Shown here: piece by piece, positions 9,149 through 17,851 of the stretch
Position numbering within the stretch: position 1 is the first letter of the stretch
Layout: every line of letters begins with the position of its first letter
Translations under genes and position numbers: made by a program
Notes under the pieces: generated by a model
Databases searched by the model: none
The model's input: only the letters and a program-made list of their open reading frames with translations
Told to the model about the DNA's origin: nothing
From: Shewanella sp. UCD-KL21
GTDB taxonomy: Bacteria; Pseudomonadota; Gammaproteobacteria; Enterobacterales; Shewanellaceae
Length of the DNA: 64,000 bases
Assembly: GCF_001957135.1 (NCBI RefSeq)
Contig: NZ_MPHK01000004.1
Location: forward strand, 62,001-126,000
Reading direction: 5' to 3'

Positions 9149-11269
9149 GTGATGAAGTCTGTGGTCAACTCAATAGATAAAGGCATACTAGATTTGCAAC
9201 CATTGGATCAGGTACCGATTACCGACTTAAAAGGCGTCGCTAAAAAAGCCGCTGAAAAGCTGGCAAAGCTTGGCATTAAGACAGTGCAAGATGTACTGTT
9301 TCATTTGCCGCTGCGCTATGAAGACCGCACCCAAATCTATCCCATTAATGCTCTATATCCCGCCATGTACGCCACAGTTGAGGCTGAAATCATCTCAACC
9401 CAAATTATGCCGGGTCGCAGACGTATGCTGACCTGCAACATTGCCGACGAAAGCGGTTACCTCACACTGCGGTTTTTTAACTTTTCACTCGCCCAGCGAA
9501 ATGGCATGCAAAACGGCGCGATAATTCGGGCTTATGGCGAAATCAAGCGCGGTAATCGCCATTTTGAGATTATTCACCCAGAATACAAAATCATTAAAGC
9601 GGGCGAAAACCCAGCCCTGAGTGATTCATTAACCCCCATTTATCCTTCTACTGAAGGGTTAAAGCAAGCCAGCTGGATTAAGCTCACCGAGCAGGCGCTT
9701 ACTATGCTTAATCAAGGTGGCTTAACAGAGTTACTCCCTCCGGCGCTGCAGCCCAACAATATGAGCATTGGTCAGGCATTAACCTTAATCCATCGACCGC
9801 CCAATAACATCGTCCAATCAGATTTAGAGCAAGGCATGCACCCCGCTCAGCAGCGCTTAGTGCAAGAAGAGTTACTGGCCCATAACTTAAGTATGCTGCA
9901 ATTACGTCAGCGCAATAATCTTGATAAAGCGGTGACTTTACCCACCACCGGCCAACTGTTAAATCCCTTCTTAAAAGCCCTACCGTTTAAGCCGACAGGG
10001 GCGCAGCAACGAGTGGTAGCTGATATCGGTATTGATATTGAAAAGCCCACACCTATGATGCGCTTAGTGCAAGGGGATGTTGGCTCAGGTAAAACCTTAG
10101 TGGCCGCCTTAGCAGCCCTGCAAGCCATTGAAAATGGTTATCAGGTGGCGATGATGGCACCGACGGAATTATTAGCAGAGCAACACGCGGTCAACTTTGC
10201 CGCCTGGTTTGAACCATTAGGACTAAAAGTGGGCTGGTTAGCCGGCAAGTTAAAAGGCAAAGCCAGAACACAATCATTGGCTGATATCGCCGATGGCAGC
10301 GCCAACATGGTAATTGGCACCCATGCTATTTTCCAAGAACAGGTCAGTTTTAATAAGTTAGCGCTGATCATTATCGATGAGCAACACCGATTTGGGGTCC
10401 ATCAACGCTTAGGTTTACGTGAAAAGGGCATCAGCCAAGGCTTTCATCCGCATCAACTGATAATGACAGCCACGCCAATTCCACGCACGTTAGCCATGAC
10501 CGCTTATGCTGATTTAGAAACCTCCATTATTGATGAGTTACCGCCAGGCAGAACCCCTGTCACCACGGTTGCTATTAGCGATAATCGCCGTGAGCAAATC
10601 ATCGAGCGAGTAAAACAAGCCGCCCTGAATGATAATCGGCAAATTTATTGGGTTTGTACTCTCATTGAAGAGTCTGAAGTACTTGAATGCCAAGCCGCTG
10701 AAGATACAGCAACTGAATTAAGCCAATTACTGCCCGAATTAAAGGTAGGCTTAGTGCACGGACGTATGAAAAGTGCAGAAAAACAGCAAATAATGGCCCA
10801 ATTTAAAGCGGGTGAGCTACATTTATTAGTGGCAACCACGGTTATTGAGGTGGGGGTTGATGTGCCAAATGCCAGTTTAATGATCATTGAAAACCCAGAG
10901 CGATTGGGCTTAGCCCAGTTGCATCAGCTGCGTGGCCGAGTGGGTCGTGGCTCAGTTGCCAGCCACTGCGTGTTATTGTACAAAGCACCGTTATCGCAAA
11001 CTGCCACCAAACGTTTAGGGGTACTAAGGGCCAGTAACGATGGCTTTGTTATTGCCCAAAAAGACCTAGAAATAAGAGGCCCAGGTGAAGTACTCGGTAC
11101 CCGCCAAACCGGCTTGGCAGAAATGAAAATCGCTGATTTAGTCAGGGATCAATACCTGATTGAAAACACGCAAAAATTAGCGGCCCATGTTATGCAACAA
11201 GTGCCACAAAATGTAGACAGCATAGTTCAACGTTGGTTAGGGGATCGCCAGCAATATGTGCAAGCATAA
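9149..11269 (+). CDS. recG: ATP-dependent DNA helicase RecG
   Basis: Branch-migrating helicase that regresses stalled forks and processes Holliday junctions. N-terminal wedge domain with VLFHLPLRYEDRTQIYPI, helicase motif I GDVGSGKTLVAALAA (about residue 310), motif II IIDEQHRFGVHQR, motif III TATPIPRT, and motif VI QLRGRVGRG. The length of 706 exceeds the E. coli protein slightly because of an extra N-terminus; the GTG at 9149 and ATG at 9152 are both possible starts. As in enterobacteria it lies downstream of spoT, here with five genes in between. Confidence 0.96.
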   Translation: MMKSVVNSIDKGILDLQPLDQVPITDLKGVAKKAAEKLAKLGIKTVQDVLFHLPLRYEDRTQIYPINALYPAMYATVEAEIISTQIMPGRRRMLTCNIADESGYLTLRFFNFSLAQRNGMQNGAIIRAYGEIKRGNRHFEIIHPEYKIIKAGENPALSDSLTPIYPSTEGLKQASWIKLTEQALTMLNQGGLTELLPPALQPNNMSIGQALTLIHRPPNNIVQSDLEQGMHPAQQRLVQEELLAHNLSMLQLRQRNNLDKAVTLPTTGQLLNPFLKALPFKPTGAQQRVVADIGIDIEKPTPMMRLVQGDVGSGKTLVAALAALQAIENGYQVAMMAPTELLAEQHAVNFAAWFEPLGLKVGWLAGKLKGKARTQSLADIADGSANMVIGTHAIFQEQVSFNKLALIIIDEQHRFGVHQRLGLREKGISQGFHPHQLIMTATPIPRTLAMTAYADLETSIIDELPPGRTPVTTVAISDNRREQIIERVKQAALNDNRQIYWVCTLIEESEVLECQAAEDTATELSQLLPELKVGLVHGRMKSAEKQQIMAQFKAGELHLLVATTVIEVGVDVPNASLMIIENPERLGLAQLHQLRGRVGRGSVASHCVLLYKAPLSQTATKRLGVLRASNDGFVIAQKDLEIRGPGEVLGTRQTGLAEMKIADLVRDQYLIENTQKLAAHVMQQVPQNVDSIVQRWLGDRQQYVQA

Positions 11270-11421
11270 ATTATTGTTAACCTTGCCATAATATGACTAG
11301 ACAAGTGTTGAGATTATTGCAGAATGCAAATAAGGTTTAGGCTTAACCGTGCTTGAACAGTATGTGTAATAAATTCAATGGTATTGGTTCCCCTTTCGAC
11401 GTTTAAAGCTAAGGAATAGAC

Positions 11422-12285
11422 ATGCAAGTCAATCAAAATGATAGAGCCACTCCGCACTCAAGTCGCGCCAGTGGTAGTAACGCGGGTGTTATTGGTATCA
11501 CCATTGCGGTTTTACTGGCTGGGGCAGGCTATTTCTACTTCTCGGCCGATAAAGCGCCCGAAGTCGAAATGCCAATACCTGTGCAACTACCAGAGCCTGT
11601 ACCTGAACAACCTATTGAGCAAGAACCTATTGAAGAAGTGATAGTGGAAGTTATCGAGCCCACTATCATTGAAACTCCAGAGCCTGAAGTGGTAGTAGAG
11701 CCCTTACCTGCACTGACTGAAAGTGACGACTTTGTCGCTCAGAAAACCGTTGATATGGCTGATGGGATGAAAATCGAGCCACTACTTGTTAAAAAAGACA
11801 TTGCCCGCCAGTTTGTGGTGTTTGTCGATAATATGGCCCAAGGTGAAGTGATCCGCAAAGCCAGCCCATTGAAAGGCCCAAAAGATAAATTCACCGTAAG
11901 TGAAATCACCAATAAAACCTATTTAAACCCTGACAGTTACCATCGTTATGACCTTTACGCCAACATGATGTCAGATATGAATGACGAGCAGTTGATCAAC
12001 ACCTATAAAGAACTCATGCCAATATTTGATGAAGCCTTTGCAGAGCTAGGTTATAGCGACATGTCATTTGACGACCGTATGCAGCAAGCTTTTGAGATGA
12101 TTTTATCAGCGCCGATTATTGAAGACCCGATTGAATTAAGCTCTATCAGCGTTAACTATCAATTTGTCGATCCAAAGCTTGAAGCATTACCCAATGTACA
12201 AAAGTTTATGGTGCGCATGGGCCCAGACAATAGCCGCAAAATTAAAACCGCGATCAGAAAACTGCAACAACAAATGGCTAACTGA
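11422..12285 (+). CDS. DUF3014 family membrane-anchored protein
   Basis: A 287-residue protein with one transmembrane helix near residues 24-41 (GVIGITIAVLLAGAGYFYF), a Pro/Glu/Val-rich linker of about 60 residues, and a globular C-terminal part beginning DDFVAQKTVDMADGMKIEPL that resembles DUF3014. It is probably anchored in the inner membrane and faces the periplasm. AAGGAA precedes the ATG. The function is not known for the family. It is transcribed alone, with a strong hairpin terminator about 110 bases after its stop. Confidence 0.72.
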   Translation: MQVNQNDRATPHSSRASGSNAGVIGITIAVLLAGAGYFYFSADKAPEVEMPIPVQLPEPVPEQPIEQEPIEEVIVEVIEPTIIETPEPEVVVEPLPALTESDDFVAQKTVDMADGMKIEPLLVKKDIARQFVVFVDNMAQGEVIRKASPLKGPKDKFTVSEITNKTYLNPDSYHRYDLYANMMSDMNDEQLINTYKELMPIFDEAFAELGYSDMSFDDRMQQAFEMILSAPIIEDPIELSSISVNYQFVDPKLEALPNVQKFMVRMGPDNSRKIKTAIRKLQQQMAN

Positions 12286-12392
12286 ATTCAGACTGAGTAA
12301 TAACCAGATCCAGTTTTTGATAGCTGATTATTGAACAGGCCATTTTTCTGCTTTGTTGATGCTCGTGTTACCCGAAGAGCTTTAAACATTTT

Positions 12393-12420
12393 AATAGCGA
12401 CATTTATGTCGCTATTTTTT
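12393..12420 (+). terminator. Rho-independent terminator after the DUF3014 gene
   Basis: Stem AATAGCGACAT / ATGTCGCTATT closed by a very short loop and followed by Ts. Confidence 0.85.
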
Positions 12421-12548
12421 ATTTTTGCGGACTTAAATACTTCATTTTTTTCATATAATCACGGTACAATCAGGCCGAATTTAATAATAATCTAAAAAAA
12501 ATTTATTCACTCAGCTAGGGATGGCTGCAGCATATCAGAGGCAATGCA

Positions 12549-12811
12549 GTGCAATTAGTATTTGATATTCTTTCATGGGGCGCTTGGTCGCAAGACTTTC
12601 AAGATAAAGAAAGTTGGAGCGGCGGGGATAAGTGCGCCTCTGAATCGCTCTCTCTCAAAGGCAGCAATCAATCCAGCCAATATAACAAACGGCACCATTA
12701 GATTATATTAAAGGTGATATTCGCCATATCGACACACATTACGTTATGAGTAATAACTTTGCCTTTGGCGGTATCAACACCTCATTAATTTTTAAGCAGT
12801 GGGATAATTAA
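12549..12811 (+). pseudogene. Fused remnants of two ketosynthase-like genes (deletion scar)
   Basis: A GTG at 12549, with AGAGG at 12537-12541, opens a 50-codon frame starting QLVFDILSWGAWSQDF. This resembles the N-terminus of the beta-ketoacyl synthase chain-length-factor family and stops at 12699-12701. An overlapping frame from 12698 to the TAA at 12809-12811 reads on through GDIRHIDTHYVMSNN and AFGGINTSLIFKQWDN, matching the C-terminus of a FabB/FabF-type ketosynthase. Both lie on one strand, as the first and last genes of an aryl-polyene-type cluster do. The simplest reading is deletion of the cluster between them. Neither piece can be functional. Confidence 0.65.
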
Positions 12812-12817
12812 ATTGCT

Positions 12818-13951
12818 CTATAAAAAACTTATAGCGTTCAGCACGTTTTTATAAGTTGTCGGCTTTTCTCTAATCCACTTTGAGAAAAGCCACTTCTCTC
12901 CCTCTATCACTGGCATTCCTTGGTGTAAAGATAAGGGTAAAGGTGCAAAATTATTATCCGTGTTATTAAAAATAAGCAGCTGCTTACATTTGGGCTTGAT
13001 TGATTTAGATAATCTAGGGAAACAGGTCTCCCCCCCACTTTTAACGTCATTTAAATATATTAATACCGTCTTGAACCTCTGGCCACCATCTCTTAAAGCA
13101 ACAGCAGAACCAGAATCTTTAGGGTGAAAAAAGTCATAGTGCGCTTTATATTCTTCTGTTGGTGAATAGTGCAAAACATTGCTTAATTCGCCGTTTTCAA
13201 TAGCGAGATTAAAATAAGCTGCTATTTTCATTTCAATGTTCAACAATACCCAATCATTTATTGAAGGTATCAATTGTGCAACAGATCCAGTACGAGCCTT
13301 ACTAATCTCATTTTTACCCGTTACACCATCGACAACCGTAGAGCGTTTAATATTTTTCTCTGCATGCCATCTAAGCCAATGACACTCAAAGTCATTGATG
13401 AAATTATCCACTGTATACAAGTTAATTTCTTGGGCAATTAATTGATAAGATAAGCTAGATAAATCAGGCATTTTTATATCATCAAAGTCTTTCGTTGTTA
13501 TCGCTTTATCCACTGCCCCAAAATCTAACACACTAGAAATAGCTGATACTGACTCAAGATGCTGAAAATGATAAATAATGCTTTGAGCTTTAGCCAAGTT
13601 ACCCTGCTGATAATATAAATTTACCGCAGCTACAACGGCATTTGCATCACCCTTCAAATATGCAGCATATAAATAAGGCTGGAAAGCCACATCAACTTGA
13701 GGGTGAAAATAAAGCAAAAATGCCGCTTTATAATGTGCCCCTGGGATATCTTTTTCGGCTAGTTCAAATACGTAATCTAATCCAAGAGAAGGCTTTCTAG
13801 CAATCAGTATATCAACGTTCATAAGTAAAGCTTCTGGGACTTGTTGCAATAGCAAAGGTTCTAACACTTTTTCAGCTTCAAGATATTGTTGTCGATGTAA
13901 AAGTGCACTCGCTTGTTCTAAATGAACTAAATATTTTGCAGTTAAGGGCAT
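12818..13951 (-). CDS. 2OG-Fe(II) oxygenase, prolyl 4-hydroxylase-like, with helical-repeat N-terminus
   Basis: The C-terminal domain (about residues 255-365) has the iron facial triad of the prolyl-4-hydroxylase fold: His-Tyr-Asp in EYKAHYDFFHP, the distal His in LSLHQG, and a Lys/Trp in EGEKWLFSKW that would hold 2-oxoglutarate. GGETCFP is also typical. The N-terminal 140 residues are helical and TPR/Sel1-like. The protein or peptide substrate is unknown. It converges on the ketosynthase scar and ends 7 bases from it, so it may once have flanked that cluster. It looks more AT-rich than its neighbours by eye. Confidence 0.82.
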   Translation of the reverse strand: MPLTAKYLVHLEQASALLHRQQYLEAEKVLEPLLLQQVPEALLMNVDILIARKPSLGLDYVFELAEKDIPGAHYKAAFLLYFHPQVDVAFQPYLYAAYLKGDANAVVAAVNLYYQQGNLAKAQSIIYHFQHLESVSAISSVLDFGAVDKAITTKDFDDIKMPDLSSLSYQLIAQEINLYTVDNFINDFECHWLRWHAEKNIKRSTVVDGVTGKNEISKARTGSVAQLIPSINDWVLLNIEMKIAAYFNLAIENGELSNVLHYSPTEEYKAHYDFFHPKDSGSAVALRDGGQRFKTVLIYLNDVKSGGETCFPRLSKSIKPKCKQLLIFNNTDNNFAPLPLSLHQGMPVIEGEKWLFSKWIREKPTTYKNVLNAISFL

Positions 13952-14219
13952 ATTATTTTAATTGATTTTTTTATATGTATTTTTAATCATACTATACAAT
14001 TTTAACCATATGCACTTGGATATATTGATTGAAATTTCTCAGCCAAAAGCGAGCTTATGGGACTCTGGTGCAATATGATTCAAAGCAACTGTAACTCGTA
14101 GCACAAATAGTTATGGATTATTTAAAGGTATACTGAATAGTAAGCCTAGATATCAACAAACTTGTAGCAGTAACGCTCCCTGTTCTACCATGGTTTGAGA
14201 ATAGGAGCTTAAATCAAGT

Positions 14220-14675
14220 TCACTTAGCGATGCTAAAGTACAGTCCAGTAAAGCTGGCACAAAGGGTATCTTTACAATGCAGTTGTACCTCAAGTTTTAC
14301 TTTTACCTTACCGCCATCAGCAAGGCTTGCTAACGAAACATCTGGCCAAATAACACTGGCGATAGGCGCCTCGGTAATGGGCGCGCGATAGCGGATTTGT
14401 GCATCCGCTAATACGATATCACCACTAAAACCTTGCAACTTTTGCTGTAACCACACCATTCCCCAGCCCGTTAGGGTCGCCAAGGTATAAATACTGCCAG
14501 CAAACATGGTGTGATGAAGGTTAATATTGGGTTTAATCGGCGCGGTAACTGTGAGTATTTGTTGCTGAAAACTTAGCTCTTTAAAACTCAGCGGCTGCAC
14601 CTGCATAAACTCACTTACAGGAATGGTTTGATACCAAGTGTTTTGCAGTTCAATAAGTTGCTCTTCAGCCGCCAT
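14220..14675 (-). CDS. Thioesterase-like hot-dog protein (YiiD C-terminal type)
   Basis: A 151-residue protein that matches the C-terminal thioesterase-like domain of E. coli YiiD (FabY), without the acetyltransferase half. Key segments are INLHHTMFAGSIYTLATLTGW, of which HHTMFAGSIYTLATLTGW holds the hot-dog helix, and ADAQIRYRAPI. It is the last gene of the yihY...dtd block, 11 bases after dtd. Enterobacteria have the same dtd-yiiD order. The substrate is not evident; an acyl-thioester is the family expectation. Confidence 0.8.
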   Translation of the reverse strand: MAAEEQLIELQNTWYQTIPVSEFMQVQPLSFKELSFQQQILTVTAPIKPNINLHHTMFAGSIYTLATLTGWGMVWLQQKLQGFSGDIVLADAQIRYRAPITEAPIASVIWPDVSLASLADGGKVKVKLEVQLHCKDTLCASFTGLYFSIAK

Positions 14676-14686
14676 AATGTGCTCCT

Positions 14687-15136
14687 TTAAACCTGTAAAT
14701 TAAAGGTCACAGGGCCATCATTGACTAACTCTACCTTCATGTTTGCACCGAAAGAGCCTGTAGCAGTTGTCACGCCTAGCTCACGGCAATAGGCCACAAA
14801 AGCTTCATATAGCTCATTGGCTTGATCTGGAGTCGCAGCGCTAGAAAAACTTGGCCGTAGCCCTCGGCCAGTATCAGCGGCTAAGGTAAACTGTGACACT
14901 ACCAGTAACTCACCACCAGCTTGTTGCAGATTTAAATTCATCTTGCCGTTTTCATCACTAAACACACGATAGCCGATGACTTTTTTGGCCAGCTTTTGCA
15001 TTTTCTCAATGTCATCGTCACGTTCCACCCCAAGCAGTACTAATAAACCTGTATTGATACTCCCGGTGACTTCTTGACCCTGCTCAGAGTCGATGGTGAC
15101 ACTGGCACGTGTCACCCTTTGGATTAAGCCAATCAA
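14687..15136 (-). CDS. dtd: D-aminoacyl-tRNA deacylase
   Basis: Removes D-amino acids (and mischarged glycine) from tRNA. The 149-residue protein starts [16 protein letters not shown], has the catalytic-site motif [17 protein letters not shown] and ends with the conserved NDGPVTF, which belongs to the cross-subunit Gly-Pro motif region. Its length is near the family norm of 145. It sits between the lipoprotein gene and the yiiD-like gene, in line with the yihY-dtd-yiiD block. Confidence 0.95.
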   Translation of the reverse strand: MIGLIQRVTRASVTIDSEQGQEVTGSINTGLLVLLGVERDDDIEKMQKLAKKVIGYRVFSDENGKMNLNLQQAGGELLVVSQFTLAADTGRGLRPSFSSAATPDQANELYEAFVAYCRELGVTTATGSFGANMKVELVNDGPVTFNLQV

Positions 15137-15205
15137 TGTTACTTCCTAATACTTACGTGAAAATTTATGCGCTTACTTGCGGATTTACCGACACCAACAA
15201 TAACC

Positions 15206-15775
15206 TTAACCGGCGATATCTTGTTTCATCACTGGGATCGGTTTAATTAAATGTTCAGATCCTTTGGGTAAGGATTTACCCACTTGATTAAGGCCTTCGT
15301 CAGTCCACAACATAAAGCGGCGTAATTCTTCCAGTTCAATGGAATCAACAAATGTCGCAGCGCCCTGTACTTGGATCACCGCGCCATTGTCGCGAATGAC
15401 GAACTTAGCAAAATTAAGCTTTTGGTTTAGTGAGCCAATTAACAACAATAGCTCTTTACTGCCATGTAATTGCGGATGCACCGCAAACAAACGATTGGTA
15501 AGAATACGATCGACCCCTTGCTTGCTCATGCTAGGTTGTAACACAAACTGAGTGTCACCAAATTGCACCGCCACACTATTTGGGCTGAGCTTAGTGGCTA
15601 AGTAACTGGCGTTTAGCAGTGCTTTATATAATTCGTCAGCGGCTTGCTCATCGGTCATATTAGCCATGTTAATAACCTTAGGAGCAGCAGAAACAACGGC
15701 TGCTTCAGTGGCATTTTCGGTAGCTGCACAGGCAGATAACCCTATTACGCATGCTGCAAGTATCAATTTTTTCAT
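15206..15775 (-). CDS. Predicted lipoprotein, function unknown
   Basis: The 189-residue product starts with a lipoprotein signal, MKKLILAACVIGLSACAAT, with the lipobox Cys at residue 16. The mature part contains a region (FGDTQFVLQPSMSKQGVDRI, then KELLLLIGSLNQKLNFAKF) that I do not recognise as a known domain. The gene lies between yihY and dtd in the same direction. SD AAGGAA precedes the ATG. Its place suggests cotranscription but not a shared function. Confidence 0.75.
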   Translation of the reverse strand: MKKLILAACVIGLSACAATENATEAAVVSAAPKVINMANMTDEQAADELYKALLNASYLATKLSPNSVAVQFGDTQFVLQPSMSKQGVDRILTNRLFAVHPQLHGSKELLLLIGSLNQKLNFAKFVIRDNGAVIQVQGAATFVDSIELEELRRFMLWTDEGLNQVGKSLPKGSEHLIKPIPVMKQDIAG

Positions 15776-15880
15776 TTTCGTTCCTTGTTAAGTTATCTTT
15801 GCTCGCGGTAAAGCATGGCAAGATAACACTCATGGCAGGCTCAAGTACTAAGCCCAGTCGGTGTCTTTATCATGCTTGGG

Positions 15881-16759
15881 TTACTTTTCATTATCTTCTG
15901 AAGCAGAAAAAATCCCGGTATCGAGGTACTCAGGCATCGCGGCCGTTATTTCAGCGCCTAATAAAACAATTATCCACGACACATAAATCCACACAAACAA
16001 AATCGGGATGGTGGCTAGCGCGCCATAGATGGCCTCGTAACTGGGAAACTGAGTCACATAAAAGGCAAAGCCTTTTTTACCCGCTTCAAATAGCATAGCC
16101 GCTACCACAGCGCCTAATAAGGCATGTAAAAAGTGGACTTTTTTATTGGGCACCACCATATACAGCAGTAAAATTGAGGCCACTGAAAACAACATCGGCA
16201 ACCGCTCAACCAGCCAAGTCATTAAGCCTGATATTTCACTATTATCAAATACCGTTAATGACACCACATAAGAGGTTGCCACTAAGCTGGCACCAATCAA
16301 TACTGGCCCTAATGTAAGTACCATCCAATACATAGAAAAAGACACCATATAAGAGCGGCTTTCAGTGGTTCGCCAAATATTATTCAGCGCTTTATCGATG
16401 GCAGAAATCAGCATCAAGGCCACCACCACTAACGCAATCACCCCGACAAAGGTGCCCTTTGAGGCATTTTCAACAAATTCATTGATATAAACCTGCACGG
16501 TATCGCCAGCTGCAGGCAAAAAGTTGTCGTAAATAAAACTCTCAATTTTACCGCGAATACCTTTAAATACTGGAAACGCCGACAGCATCGACATGGTCAC
16601 CGCCACCATTGGCACTAGTGATAATAGTGTCACATAGGCTAAGTGACCGGCTTTGACATTGATTTGATCTTCTACCAAGCGCTGCTTAAGGTGAAGTATA
16701 AATTGCCAAATGCTAATAAAAACTCGTTGGATATAGGCTACATCTATCTTATTTGTCAC
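15881..16759 (-). CDS. YihY/BrkB family inner membrane protein
   Basis: A polytopic protein of 292 residues with about six transmembrane segments, the hallmark [17 protein letters not shown] near residue 38, and [20 protein letters not shown] near the C-terminus. The family was once called RNase BN, but that activity belongs to another protein, and the true role is unresolved. The start is a GTG at 16759 with an AAGAGAA-like ribosome site. It leads the block that contains dtd, as in E. coli. Confidence 0.9.
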   Translation of the reverse strand: MTNKIDVAYIQRVFISIWQFILHLKQRLVEDQINVKAGHLAYVTLLSLVPMVAVTMSMLSAFPVFKGIRGKIESFIYDNFLPAAGDTVQVYINEFVENASKGTFVGVIALVVVALMLISAIDKALNNIWRTTESRSYMVSFSMYWMVLTLGPVLIGASLVATSYVVSLTVFDNSEISGLMTWLVERLPMLFSVASILLLYMVVPNKKVHFLHALLGAVVAAMLFEAGKKGFAFYVTQFPSYEAIYGALATIPILFVWIYVSWIIVLLGAEITAAMPEYLDTGIFSASEDNEK

Positions 16760-16848
16760 AATATTCTCTTGATTATTTTATTTTCAATTCTGCGTTTTAG
16801 TTCGTACAATGTTATAACACGATAGTTACACTCCAAGGGAGCGATTTA

Positions 16849-17070
16849 ATGTCTCAACAAGGTTCTGCAGGTAATGTGATTGCCGCCATCGCCAGTTTCT
16901 TTTTCCCAGGTTTAGGTCAACTGGTTCAAGGTCGTATTATAGCTGCAATTCTATTTTTCTGTCTTACAGCAGTATGTTACTTCTTCTGGGTATTAATTAT
17001 CCCAGCCATTATTGGTGCCATACTTCACCTTTGGAGCATTATTGATGCTGCCACATTTACCGCCGACTAA
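16849..17070 (+). CDS. Small two-helix membrane protein
   Basis: A 73-residue protein with two hydrophobic helices. The first follows AAIASFFFPGLGQLVQGR, a pattern seen in TM2-like small membrane proteins, and the second spans LFFCLTAVCYFFWVLIIP. A clear AAGGGAG precedes the ATG. It is divergent from yihY and 27 bases ahead of the DUF2959 lipoprotein gene, so the two are probably one operon. Function unknown. Confidence 0.72.
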   Translation: MSQQGSAGNVIAAIASFFFPGLGQLVQGRIIAAILFFCLTAVCYFFWVLIIPAIIGAILHLWSIIDAATFTAD

Positions 17071-17097
17071 TTCGATAATACGATAAGAGAGTAAACA

Positions 17098-17745
17098 ATG
17101 AAGAAATGGATATCCTTGGCATTACTGAGTAGCAGCTTACTGCTTAGCGGTTGTCAAAGCGCTTATTATGGCGCCATGGAAAAGGTCGGCTACCACAAGC
17201 GTGACATCATGGTTGATCGCGTGCAGGAAGCAAAAGAGTCCCAAGAAGAAGCCCAAGAGCAATTTAGTTCTGCGTTAGAAGAAATGCAGGCGTTACTTGC
17301 CTTTGATGGTGGCGATCTTGAAGATGCTTATAACAAAGCTAAAGATGAATATGATTCAGCGCAGTCAGCCGCAGATGAAGTGGGCGATCGCATCGATAAA
17401 GTTGAAGATGTAGCTGAAGCTTTATTTGAAGAGTGGCAAACTGAAATTCAAGAGATCAGCAAAGCGAGTCTACGCCGTAATAGCACCTCTAAATTGAATG
17501 AAACCCAGCGCTCTTACGATTCATTGGTCAAAGGCATGCGCCGCGCCGAAGCTAAAATGCCTCCTATTCTGACGGCAATGAAAGACAATATGTTGTATTT
17601 AAAACATAACCTTAATGCGCAGGCCATCGGCGCGATTAAAGGTGAGTTTGAAAGCCTGCAATCAGATATTACTAGCTTGATCAGCGAAATGAACAAATCC
17701 ATTGCGGAATCAAATAAATTTATTGAAGCCATGGAAAAGGGTTAA
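17098..17745 (+). CDS. DUF2959 family lipoprotein
   Basis: The 215-residue protein begins with a lipoprotein signal (LLLSGCQS, Cys at residue 19) and then a long, mostly alpha-helical, Glu/Lys/Ala-rich body (AKESQEEAQEQFSSALEEM, then DSAQSAADEVGDRIDKVEDV). This is the DUF2959 pattern. It is probably a periplasmic coiled-coil protein on a membrane. The function is unknown. It shares an operon with the small membrane protein upstream and is closed by a long hairpin terminator. Confidence 0.83.
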   Translation: MKKWISLALLSSSLLLSGCQSAYYGAMEKVGYHKRDIMVDRVQEAKESQEEAQEQFSSALEEMQALLAFDGGDLEDAYNKAKDEYDSAQSAADEVGDRIDKVEDVAEALFEEWQTEIQEISKASLRRNSTSKLNETQRSYDSLVKGMRRAEAKMPPILTAMKDNMLYLKHNLNAQAIGAIKGEFESLQSDITSLISEMNKSIAESNKFIEAMEKG

Positions 17746-17756
17746 AGTGTTAATTT

Positions 17757-17802
17757 AATAAAGAGACCTTTACATCCTCATGAGCTAAAGGTCTCTTTAT
17801 TA
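17757..17802. terminator. Bidirectional terminator between convergent genes
   Basis: A 16-base stem AATAAAGAGACCTTTA / TAAAGGTCTCTTTATT lies between the DUF2959 gene (plus) and the symporter gene (minus). T-rich arms in both directions suit both transcripts. Confidence 0.85.
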
Positions 17803-17851
17803 TCTAATCACTAAAATCTATTTACTTAGCTCTACAGTTGAGCTTTGATGC

